Source of the DNA: a virus
DNA length: 64,000 bases
Direction: 5' to 3' (one strand)
Virus record (IMG/VR): IMGVR_UViG_3300023174_004605
Span: 1 to 64,000 of that record
Below, one piece after another: positions 56,419 to 64,000 of this stretch; the first letter of the stretch is position 1; each line of letters begins with the position of its first letter. The notes under the pieces are model-generated. The model searched no databases. It saw nothing but the letters and a program-made list of their open reading frames with translations, and was not told the origin of the DNA. A program made the position numbers and the translations under genes.

Positions 56419-57529
56419 GATTAGAATAGATGAAATTTATAATAACACATTTTGGCCCTGGTTGCAACACAATCGGCCAGGCACAAGATTGTTTTTCTGT
56501 GATCCATTTGGTCATACTGATCCAGAACATCTATTTAATCTAAGCACCGGCACCGGAAAAGAAACCAACTACGTTTTTATGCATGATCAAGAACCGGCGG
56601 ATGCTGACCTGTTTGATGCTTTGTTCCAAGACGTGCTTAGGAGAAATACCGATGTATGGTGGCCCAACAAACCCAATCCGTTTGGACATGTTATAGTCAG
56701 CGAACAAGGTGAACAAGTACAACAGTTGTGTGCAAAATATGATTGGACTGCTCACTATTATTTCTTTCATGGATGGGCCTGTCTAGATTGGTTCCGCGGA
56801 TATGATCGAACATTTTTAATTCCACGTGCCCAAGATAGAACACCAACAAAAACTTTTATGAGTCCCAACAGGATCATAGGAGGCCAACGTGATCACAGGG
56901 TGTTATTCCTTTACCATATATTTAAAAATCAAATATCCAATATGAATATCAGTGCCCCACGTGTGTGTCCTTGCGAAGATATAGACATCTCTGTGATAGC
57001 AAGAAAGTATTGTAATCAATATCCTGACATTGCAAATGTATTAGACAACGCCGGACTACCTCGACTGTTCGACGGTGAGGCCCAACAACAGATGTCATCG
57101 TGCTGGCTAACTAATTTTGCAGAAGCTGCAGACAGCTTAGTTTATGTGCCAACTGAAACTGTGTACTTTGGACGTAGGTTGCACATCACAGAAAAAACTT
57201 TCAAGGCTATAGCTTTAGAAATGCCTTTTGTATTGGTAGCTCCCGGGGGCAGTTTAGAATACATGAAACGTTACGGGTTTCAAACTTTCGACTCGGTGTT
57301 TGACGAAAGTTATGATACTGAGTCCAATGACTTGTTACGTGTAGAACAAGTAGCAAAACTCTTAAAAGATCTAGACAACTTGACCGAAAAAGAACGACAA
57401 CAAATACACCGAGCATGCTTGCCAATGGTTGAACACAACTATAATCATTTCTATCGTGGTGGCTTTGCTGACATTTTGTGGCACGAATTGAATACCATGT
57501 TAAATAATCTGAAAACCAAATTACAATGA
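56417..57529 (+). CDS. Glycosyltransferase-like protein (GT10-like C-terminus)
   Basis: 370 residues. RRLHITEKTFKAIALEMPFV with APGGSLEYMKRYGFQTF resembles the GT-B donor domain of alpha-fucosyltransferases (…YITEKL..AL..G.VPVV). The N-terminal part is aromatic and less typical. It starts within the CATG shared with the divergent minus-strand gene. Sugar transfer is likely; the donor is unknown. Confidence 0.65.
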   Translation: MIRIDEIYNNTFWPWLQHNRPGTRLFFCDPFGHTDPEHLFNLSTGTGKETNYVFMHDQEPADADLFDALFQDVLRRNTDVWWPNKPNPFGHVIVSEQGEQVQQLCAKYDWTAHYYFFHGWACLDWFRGYDRTFLIPRAQDRTPTKTFMSPNRIIGGQRDHRVLFLYHIFKNQISNMNISAPRVCPCEDIDISVIARKYCNQYPDIANVLDNAGLPRLFDGEAQQQMSSCWLTNFAEAADSLVYVPTETVYFGRRLHITEKTFKAIALEMPFVLVAPGGSLEYMKRYGFQTFDSVFDESYDTESNDLLRVEQVAKLLKDLDNLTEKERQQIHRACLPMVEHNYNHFYRGGFADILWHELNTMLNNLKTKLQ

Positions 57530-58545
57530 TAAATTCTTATACCAGCTGGCAACCACTTGAAGAGGTCATAGTAGGACGAGCCTTTCCGCCTGACTACTTT
57601 GATTTTATTGACAACGCACAGGTGCGAAATCAATTACAACAAATCTTGGCAGAAACCGAAGAAGATTTATTAAATCTACAACGCATCATCGAACAATATG
57701 GTGCTCGGGTGCGACGACCAGATCTACCCAACAAAGACAATTTTACTCAACAACAAATATATAATAATGGTGCATCTTTGCCACCACTGACTCCAAGAGA
57801 TTGGCAAATTACCTTGGGTCAAAAATTATTGCGTGTATTACCTATTCCTGAATTAGATCAAATTTGTTCTGAGTATAAAACTCAAGTAATCAATCCACAC
57901 GGAGAAACCTGGAGTCCAGACTGTGTGTTAAATGGTGCAAGTGCATCATGCATCGTGCGTGTAGGGCGTGACATATTCTTTGATAATAGTGATTTTTTAC
58001 GCCCAGAGCAAACACGCTGGATCGTGGACAATGTGTTGGGGTCGGAATACAGAATACATGAAGCTGTAACTGATGGCCATGGCGATGCTGTATTTGCTAT
58101 ATTGAAACCCGGGGTTATACTAAGCAGCAAACATGACATGCATCTGCATCTAGCCCAGGATTTTCCAGGATGGGAAGTTTTAAAAATTTGGGACAGCTCA
58201 ATTTGGGCTGCTATGGAAGTTGGAAAATTTAAATGGGAAGCGAATCCAGGTGCATGGTATGTACAAGGACAAACACCTACACCCGAATTTACTGAATTTG
58301 TAGATTTATATCTTAATAAGTGGACAGGGTTTGTGGCCGAAACAGTATTTGATGTGAACTGCTTGGTGCTGGACGAAGAGAATGTGATCTTCAGTGCCTA
58401 CAATCGAGATGTTTTTGATTTTTGTAAAAAGCATAGAATCAATCCTATTATTTCAGAATTACGTCACAGTTATTTTTGGGATGGTGGAATCAGTTGTTGC
58501 ACCCAAGATCTTAGAAGACGTGGAGGATTGGAAACTTATCTATGA
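57526..58545 (+). CDS. Amidinotransferase-family enzyme (StrB/GATM-like)
   Basis: 339 residues; the N-terminus SWQPLEEVIVGRAFPPDYF fits the guanidino-group-modifying superfamily, followed by GASASCIVRVGRDIFFDNSD, GHGDAVF (Asp/His), and the catalytic Cys in WDGGISCCTQDLRRRGG (HC-T-D-RRRG in family members). It transfers an amidino group from Arg to an amine, for example on an aminosugar. Next to radical SAM and carbamoyltransferase genes. Confidence 0.85.
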   Translation: MINSYTSWQPLEEVIVGRAFPPDYFDFIDNAQVRNQLQQILAETEEDLLNLQRIIEQYGARVRRPDLPNKDNFTQQQIYNNGASLPPLTPRDWQITLGQKLLRVLPIPELDQICSEYKTQVINPHGETWSPDCVLNGASASCIVRVGRDIFFDNSDFLRPEQTRWIVDNVLGSEYRIHEAVTDGHGDAVFAILKPGVILSSKHDMHLHLAQDFPGWEVLKIWDSSIWAAMEVGKFKWEANPGAWYVQGQTPTPEFTEFVDLYLNKWTGFVAETVFDVNCLVLDEENVIFSAYNRDVFDFCKKHRINPIISELRHSYFWDGGISCCTQDLRRRGGLETYL

Positions 58546-59801
58546 ATAAAAAATTGCAAGTCAAAAAACTTTATGACAAATATGGAGATAAAATTTGTTT
58601 GGCTCCATTTCTTAATAATTTTTACACTACAAGTCACATAGTTGGAAAAGATCAGACAGCTATAAATCAGATAAAACCTTGCACAGTTATAAAATCAAAT
58701 AACGAATGGAACATACAGAATTCAAGTATCAGTGACTCAAGAAATAATATTCACTGGAAAAATCTTCGGTCAGCAATGTTAAATGGACAATTAGATCAGC
58801 TACACGGTTGTCGAGATTGTAGTGGTGCTGAAAAACTTGGAGCTTCCAGTTCACGTCAACTCAATAATGAATATCTATTCGAGCATCTTGACCTAGATAT
58901 CATGGCCGAAATAGAAAAAATTATCAACAATGGACTAACTGTAGATAGTGTTCATGCATTAGACTACATGCCCAGCAATTATTGTAACTATGCCTGTGTT
59001 ATGTGTATTGCCGGTGCCAGTAGCCAACGCCATGTATTTGAAATAAAAAATGGTGCGAAAACAAAAAATGTAACAAATCCAGTTGAGTCTGATTTTTTTG
59101 ACCTACTAAAAGATGTAAAAATATTGGGTTTTACCGGCGGAGAAACTATATTGCAACCCGAGGTTCATAAAGTAATAGATCAAATAATTGAAAAAGATCT
59201 TGCTAAAAATATGATAATAACCATGCTAACCAATGCAAGTGATTTTCCCGACGAGATGGTTGAGAAGTTTAAACATTTTAAAAAAGTTTTATATACAGTT
59301 AGCATTGACGGAATTGGTGAGATTATTGAATATCAGCGCCGTGGAGCTGATTGGAACACTGTAGAAAAAAATACAATAAAGATACATCAAACTCCGGTGG
59401 TTCATGAGATTGTTAATCATGTGGTATCTGCTATTAATATTTTACATGCCATGGATTTCGTCGATTGGTGTCATGCCAATGACATGAAATTTATTGCCAT
59501 AAGCCCAGTCTATCAACAAAATACCTTGGGCGTAGCTGCGTTGCCTCCTGAATTGAGAACCGTGGCCCTTGAAAGATTAAAAAATGGTAGAAAAAGATAC
59601 GAGCATTACAGAACTGGATACACCAACCATGAAAAAAACTGGTTAGATACTATAGACCGTTTAATAAGTAGTGTTGAAAATGTAGAATTTAGTCCAGATG
59701 CTTTGCAAAAATTTATTAAACATATTGAACTAGAAGATATGTTTAGTAAAAGACCGCTCAGAGAAGTGGTTCCAGAATGGGCTCCTTGGTTTGTTAACTA
59801 A
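58542..59801 (+). CDS. Radical SAM protein, twitch type
   Basis: 419 residues; ATGA overlap. CLAPFLNNFYT and LHGCRDCSGAEKLG are the Cys-leader elements; YCNYACVMCIAG holds CxxxCxxC near residue 155, GFTGGETIL the GGE motif. AT-rich. It converges on the minus-strand carbamoyltransferase with an 8-nt overlap. Confidence 0.85.
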   Translation: MNKKLQVKKLYDKYGDKICLAPFLNNFYTTSHIVGKDQTAINQIKPCTVIKSNNEWNIQNSSISDSRNNIHWKNLRSAMLNGQLDQLHGCRDCSGAEKLGASSSRQLNNEYLFEHLDLDIMAEIEKIINNGLTVDSVHALDYMPSNYCNYACVMCIAGASSQRHVFEIKNGAKTKNVTNPVESDFFDLLKDVKILGFTGGETILQPEVHKVIDQIIEKDLAKNMIITMLTNASDFPDEMVEKFKHFKKVLYTVSIDGIGEIIEYQRRGADWNTVEKNTIKIHQTPVVHEIVNHVVSAINILHAMDFVDWCHANDMKFIAISPVYQQNTLGVAALPPELRTVALERLKNGRKRYEHYRTGYTNHEKNWLDTIDRLISSVENVEFSPDALQKFIKHIELEDMFSKRPLREVVPEWAPWFVN

Positions 59802-61269
59802 ACACTTTTACATTATACTTCTGTTCAAATCTATTGGCATCTGCACGATCATTGACCATGGGTTCGCCACGTATGTTTAATGAAGTATTCAGCAACATAG
59901 GACAACCTGTACGTGCATACCAAGCTTCTAAGAGTGCTCTAATGCCGCTTCCGTCAGCTTCGACAGTCTGTACTCGGCTAGTGTTATCCACATGACAGAT
60001 AGCAGGGTATAAGTCAGGACTGCGACAAGTTGCGATTGACTGCATATAAGGACTGCTACTCCAACCCCGGGGCATATCAAAAAATTCATCCACATGCTCT
60101 GCCAGGATAACCGGCGCAAACGGTCTAAACTTTTGCCTACGTTTGATCTCATTGACTTGATCCTTTATATCTGATCCTCGGGGATCGGCAAGGAGACTTC
60201 GATTTCCAAGGGCTCGGGGTCCAAATTCTGCTCGACCGCTAGCGACACCGACGATTCTATCACTTTGTAAATGATCAACGAGGGCGCGAACAGGATATTC
60301 TCCTGGGATTTCGTGGCCAAGGTACGCATCTGTCCAGCGTAGACGTCTTCCATGGGCCAGTGCGGCAGCACCAATGCTATTGCCAGCATCGCCAGGACAA
60401 GGCATGATCCAAATGTTTTCAAAATATTCACCGAGTTTTCTATTTGCAAGACAGTTCAAAGCCACGCCGCCCTGGTAAACTAGATTTGAGCTCCAGTCAA
60501 ATTCCTGGGCACGACGCATAACACTATATATCAATTCTTCTGTTAAAACCTGAGCACTGGCCGCAATATCTTCATTGTCGGCCAGCCACAGCCAATCTGG
60601 ATCAATGCCTATGTGCAGGTTGTCTTCCAACAAGGCCCGGCATTCTTCAACGTACAGTGGCTTGCCCCAAGCTGCCATGCCCATGGTGATGTATTCTTCA
60701 TCTAGCGGGTGTAGGCCAATTCGCTGAGTAATTGCACTATAAAAGAGCCCGATACTCCGCGGATAACTTTGGCTCCAAAGTTTTTTATACGTTGCTTTAT
60801 TTTTTGTATCATATTCTGCTCCCCAGATGCTGACAGTGTCAAACTCACCAATGGCATCTATGATCACACAGGTGGCTCGATCGTATGGGCTTGTTTGAAA
60901 ACCTGCAGCCGCGTGGCACAGGTGATGACTGTAAGTTTTTATCTGTCTAGGCGGATGTTGCAACCATGCGCCCAATTGATTCCTTAGAACTTGATTGACC
61001 GTAACATTTCGCCAGTCTATGCCTTGCCCTGACACAAAATTGCGGGCTTGTTTCAACCAAGGACGTTCATAGTAGGCAATGGTATCTATGTGGTAATCAC
61101 AAAATTCTTCCAAAAGACCCTGACACAGATTGGCATCATTTTTGCGGCCACTGTAGCGTTCACTGTGACCAGCAAAAACTATTTCCCCATCACTGCGTAT
61201 CAGTGTGGCGGCTGCATCATGAAATCCGGCACTGATACCCAGTATATGTTTAGTTGGTTCCAACTTCAT
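59794..61269 (-). CDS. NodU/CmcH-family O-carbamoyltransferase
   Basis: 491 residues. ILGISAGFHDAAATLI starts the Kae1-like domain; SHHLCHAAAGF supplies metal His residues; SGRAEFGPRALGNRSLLADPR and MLLNTSLNIRGEPMV are signature blocks of TobZ/NodU/CmcH enzymes. It carbamoylates a sugar or antibiotic-like hydroxyl from carbamoyl phosphate and ATP. Somewhat shorter than TobZ (about 570). Confidence 0.93.
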   Translation of the reverse strand: MKLEPTKHILGISAGFHDAAATLIRSDGEIVFAGHSERYSGRKNDANLCQGLLEEFCDYHIDTIAYYERPWLKQARNFVSGQGIDWRNVTVNQVLRNQLGAWLQHPPRQIKTYSHHLCHAAAGFQTSPYDRATCVIIDAIGEFDTVSIWGAEYDTKNKATYKKLWSQSYPRSIGLFYSAITQRIGLHPLDEEYITMGMAAWGKPLYVEECRALLEDNLHIGIDPDWLWLADNEDIAASAQVLTEELIYSVMRRAQEFDWSSNLVYQGGVALNCLANRKLGEYFENIWIMPCPGDAGNSIGAAALAHGRRLRWTDAYLGHEIPGEYPVRALVDHLQSDRIVGVASGRAEFGPRALGNRSLLADPRGSDIKDQVNEIKRRQKFRPFAPVILAEHVDEFFDMPRGWSSSPYMQSIATCRSPDLYPAICHVDNTSRVQTVEADGSGIRALLEAWYARTGCPMLLNTSLNIRGEPMVNDRADANRFEQKYNVKVFS

Positions 61270-61367
61270 TTGTAGATAAACGGATCTCGTTTACGCAGTT
61301 CTTTAAGCTTCTTACGATAACGTAGCTCTAGTCGTATGCGACTGATTATGTTTTTTATCCAAGACAT
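61266..61367 (-). CDS. Very small basic protein (33 aa)
   Basis: Minus strand; its TGA overlaps the ATG of the carbamoyltransferase, and its start overlaps the upstream gene by 13 nt. The product MSWIKNIISRIRLELRYRKK continues basic (LKELRKRDPFIYK). The coupling supports it; function unknown. Confidence 0.5.
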   Translation of the reverse strand: MSWIKNIISRIRLELRYRKKLKELRKRDPFIYK

Positions 61368-62410
61368 TTGATTTGTTTCTCCATGTAATCTGAATCTGCC
61401 CATGAGTAAGTGTACTCAGCACTGGCTGTGCTGGTTCTAACTGCTGTCACATCAAGATGGGTATTTAACTGAGCCCATATCTCTCGGTAATCTTCTGTGC
61501 CAAAACTACGAACTAGATCTACTTGTCCAATTTGTGGGTGCCCAATGGTCAATGTTTTGTCATTGGGATCAAAATTGTTAGCCGCTAACCATTCTCTAAA
61601 TTCTTTTAATCTTATTTTTTGCCAATGAAATTCTCCTGGATTGTTGCCCCATTCAATGTCGAAATCACCAGCGGCTTCGGTCTGTGCTTTGAGACTGGTT
61701 GTAGTTAGTTCACCAAGTCTTGACTCACGTCCTTCGTCCTGGAATACTTCCCAATGGTGTTTGCCCACTGCTTTGTTCACACCTATATAAACTCCGCCTA
61801 AACTGCGATTGATAGTTTCTATGCCGAACAGCTCATAGTCTTCCTCGTCCAAAACAAATCTTGGGGCCCTTAGCCAACACATGAGTTGGCTTGGACGTTG
61901 CCATTCAGGGGCGGTGTATTTTTTCCTCCAGCTCAGTTGCCAGCTTTCGAATTCATGGCACAAGAGATTCAATTGGCGGATATGCCATCGTGTGACATTA
62001 TCTGCCCGCCAGTAGTAATCACTGATATGGCCGCTGCCGCCTTGTAGGTCTTCAAAGTATCTGTGCAACTGATTGAAATGAGCATGATTGATACCTCCGC
62101 TATCGTTTACACTATTGCTCATGTCAAAATGATCATTGATACGATATCCTAGATTGCTGTCATTGATAGCCTGTATACTACGATTTATTTGATCAAGCAA
62201 ATAGTTTCCATTCCTCGGACCATCTGGAAATCCAAAAAAACAGTAATTTTTTTCTAGATGATATTGGTTGGCCAACAGGTTGTTCAAGGACGTCAACCAT
62301 TTGCGACTGAGACTGTTATCGTAGATGTTGGCATATACACGCAAGGTATCATCTGGCGTGCCTAGATCTATTTCCACTACATCAAGTAGATATTTTCTGG
62401 TACCAATCAT
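61355..62410 (-). CDS. Unknown protein coupled to radical SAM genes (351 aa)
   Basis: The start at 62410 (MIGTRKYLLDVVEIDLGT) is preferred to an upstream in-frame ATG because it leaves a short overlap (29 nt) with the radical SAM gene. Mixed alpha/beta, with several W/H-rich stretches (HFNQLHRYFEDLQGG, DNVTRWHIRQLNLL). It lies between a radical SAM protein and a carbamoyltransferase, so it may be a substrate-handling partner. Not recognised. Confidence 0.6.
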   Translation of the reverse strand: MIGTRKYLLDVVEIDLGTPDDTLRVYANIYDNSLSRKWLTSLNNLLANQYHLEKNYCFFGFPDGPRNGNYLLDQINRSIQAINDSNLGYRINDHFDMSNSVNDSGGINHAHFNQLHRYFEDLQGGSGHISDYYWRADNVTRWHIRQLNLLCHEFESWQLSWRKKYTAPEWQRPSQLMCWLRAPRFVLDEEDYELFGIETINRSLGGVYIGVNKAVGKHHWEVFQDEGRESRLGELTTTSLKAQTEAAGDFDIEWGNNPGEFHWQKIRLKEFREWLAANNFDPNDKTLTIGHPQIGQVDLVRSFGTEDYREIWAQLNTHLDVTAVRTSTASAEYTYSWADSDYMEKQIKCLG

Positions 62411-63695
62411 ATATGTCCGGGTCTTTTTTGAGTATTTGATCCATGGTAAATGTGTCACCTCGGATGTTTTCTAATTTTAACATACGTTGTTTGCCTTTTG
62501 CAAGACCTTCCTGATAAGTTTCTGGCCATTGTTCGGCAAAAGTTGGGCGAGATTTCAATTGCAATAGAACGTCTTGTAAGGCACCCGCTGGTAAATTGGA
62601 AATTATAAGATCTACAGTTTTGTTTAATAATTCTCTGGGCAAGGCCAGGGGACTCATTATGATGTCTGGGCCAAAACTGAACACAACCTTGGCCAAGATG
62701 TCTACGCCCAACTCGCTGGCCAGTTTTTGTATCGATTCAACTTCAAATAGCCCGGGCAAGGTCAAAGTAAAATCGATACGCATCTGACGACGATGGCGGG
62801 CAATATCCACGCCCTGTTGAAAATTTATCAACCAAGAGTTATAGTTTAAACCAGTTCTTATGTATTCTCCTACAGCACCAGTGCCGTCTAGGCTGGCACA
62901 AATCTGCCAGTCACGCATGTGTGCCAAAATGTCCTTGTAGAGATTTATTCCTTTGTACTCGATTCGGCTAAGATTGGTGTTATATCGGGCATACACACGT
63001 GGCCCATCACCCAACTCAATGATACGTTTCATGTAGCGCCAATGTTGTTCGTACATTAGAGGTTCGCCGCCTACCCAATAAACTTCTTCCACACGATGTT
63101 GTTCCACAGCCAAGGCAAATTCAGCTTCAATCTGGCTGTCTTGATAGGCCGAAATCTGTTCACGTACTTCCGGAAGCATCCAGGTGTTCTTGGAATTTGA
63201 CCAGTCGATCATGTTGTGTTGCCGTTGTTCCGTTTCCCAACTACTGCTGAGCATGTCTCCACACATACGACATTTGAAGTTACAAAGATTGCTGAATCTA
63301 TAATCCCAACTCACAGGGCGTACCTTGGTAAATCCATAGCGGTCTGTGGCTCTTACACATTCTTCGTACTTGTGGGCAAACAATCTATTGAAATAGTCTC
63401 TATATACGTCGGTGTTCAATAGTTTGTTGTTGCAGACTTCACATTCTGGCAAGATTTCGCCTTTCATCATACGCAGTCGCACGCTTCGCATGTGAGGACT
63501 ATTCCAGTGTTCATCCAGGCTCACAGGTTTGTATTGCCCAGAACCAGTGGCAGTGTCTATGTATTGCTCAAAGTTTTGAGCAGGTTCACGGCTGGCACAA
63601 CACATTCGCCGTTCAGTTTGTGGGCTGAGATAGGTATGTGTCCAAGGTGCCATGCACAGGGTATCTGGTCGTTCAGGTGGGGCCGGCATAATCAA
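62382..63695 (-). CDS. Radical SAM protein, twitch type
   Basis: 437 residues. TLCMAPWTHTYLSPQTERRMCC and ILPECEVCNN are the leader Cys elements; LCNFKCRMCGDML holds CxxxCxxC near residue 138; WVGGEPLM is the GGE motif; SLDGTG the next strand. Overlaps the genes on both sides. Confidence 0.87.
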   Translation of the reverse strand: MIMPAPPERPDTLCMAPWTHTYLSPQTERRMCCASREPAQNFEQYIDTATGSGQYKPVSLDEHWNSPHMRSVRLRMMKGEILPECEVCNNKLLNTDVYRDYFNRLFAHKYEECVRATDRYGFTKVRPVSWDYRFSNLCNFKCRMCGDMLSSSWETEQRQHNMIDWSNSKNTWMLPEVREQISAYQDSQIEAEFALAVEQHRVEEVYWVGGEPLMYEQHWRYMKRIIELGDGPRVYARYNTNLSRIEYKGINLYKDILAHMRDWQICASLDGTGAVGEYIRTGLNYNSWLINFQQGVDIARHRRQMRIDFTLTLPGLFEVESIQKLASELGVDILAKVVFSFGPDIIMSPLALPRELLNKTVDLIISNLPAGALQDVLLQLKSRPTFAEQWPETYQEGLAKGKQRMLKLENIRGDTFTMDQILKKDPDIYDWYQKIST

Positions 63696-64000
63696 TCAGT
63701 TGTGCAAATTCTGGTTCTACCACTGCTAGATTTTGATTGCGTTTACGATCCAAATCTGCCACTCTCATGCGCAGAATAAAACCATCTAGGCTGGTTCCGT
63801 TATTCATAAAATCTGCAATTTGATCAAATTCTTTTCTGGTTGCTGGATCCACTTGAGCCGAGCAAAGTTTTTGCGTGATAGCTTTTTTGGCCGATTCTGG
63901 AAGAGTAGCTATACTAAAATAATAGGCATCATGCATCATGTTCCAGTATACAAAATCAAAATTTTGTTGTCTAATCCATTCAGCCACGTGTTGCAGGTAA
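63673..64000 (-). CDS. C-terminal part of another protein, probably twitch radical SAM
   Basis: The frame stays open to the window edge; the GTG at 63987 is not the real start. FVYWNMMHDAYYFSIATLPESA resembles the C-terminal region of twitch-type radical SAM proteins (VYWN.L..P.YFS...LP). No cysteine motif is visible because the N-terminal part lies outside. Confidence 0.6.
   Translation of the reverse strand, partial: YLQHVAEWIRQQNFDFVYWNMMHDAYYFSIATLPESAKKAITQKLCSAQVDPATRKEFDQIADFMNNGTSLDGFILRMRVADLDRKRNQNLAVVEPEFAQLIDYAGPT

Noticed and set aside
1-64000. CRISPR arrays, IS elements, rRNA genes, integrase/att sites
   Set aside because: No regular repeat-spacer pattern, transposase, rRNA segment or integrase was seen on either strand.

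Overview
The window looks like part of the genome of a large T4-like tailed phage (Caudoviricetes), probably infecting a betaproteobacterium. Phage evidence: a T4 gp43-type family B DNA polymerase (5'-truncated) sits next to a gp45-like sliding clamp; there are also a FEN/T4 RNase H-type exonuclease, thyX, a dpdA/queD/queE/folE set, seven tRNAs, a tmRNA, ATGA-type gene overlaps nearly everywhere, and (C/T/G)(T/A)TAAATA late-promoter-like motifs at gene junctions. Host evidence: a DUF3460-like protein, a TorF-type porin, a Bug/TctC-type binding protein and a circularly permuted tmRNA all point to Betaproteobacteria. That host call is inference. No virion structural gene is visible. The first 10 bases are an Illumina adapter remnant.

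Layout. 1-6.9 kb: polymerase, clamp, DpdA, a radical SAM protein and small unknowns. 7-11 kb: SGNH-like protein, glycosyltransferase, SDR, GalE and a miniature DegT protein. 11-16.4 kb: folE, an MBD4-like DNA glycosylase, a large FG-GAP-type lipoprotein, HIT protein, DUF3460-like protein and queD. 16.4-25.5 kb: a surface-sugar block (glycosyltransferases, methyltransferases including a tandem duplicate, RfbB-like, RfbH-like, a TPP enzyme resembling YerE, SDR, phosphoribosyltransferase). 25.5-34 kb: queE, nadE, UDP-sugar dehydrogenase, two SGNH-like proteins, exonuclease and small conserved proteins. 34-39.5 kb: RNA region with seven tRNAs, permuted tmRNA, microproteins, porin, a phosphoesterase and an RNA polymerase omega-like protein. 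39.5-45.1 kb: TauE/SafE permease, tryptophan-halogenase-like protein, TctC-like protein, PP-loop enzyme and 2OG-Fe(II) oxygenase. 45.1-50.1 kb: MoxR ATPase and VWA/DUF2201 protein flanking nine small genes, eight of which share a C-terminal motif. 50.1-54.8 kb: thyX, nucleotidyltransferase, epimerase and DegT protein. 54.8-64 kb: glycosyltransferase-like proteins, amidinotransferase, carbamoyltransferase and three twitch-type radical SAM proteins, partly on the minus strand.

How the genes work together. FolE, QueD and QueE make CDG, the precursor of preQ0, and DpdA would insert a 7-deazaguanine into phage DNA against restriction; QueC is not in this window. The sugar genes could remodel the virion or host surface, with an RfbH plus TPP-enzyme pair typical of branched dideoxysugar chemistry. 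Strong sigma70 promoters (TTGACA-17-TATAAT type) coexist with T4-like late motifs, and several -10 boxes lie 5-7 nt before an ATG, which suggests leaderless mRNAs.

The least explained items are the small-protein family between moxR and the VWA gene, the structurally abnormal tRNAs, a run of membrane microproteins and the omega-like protein.
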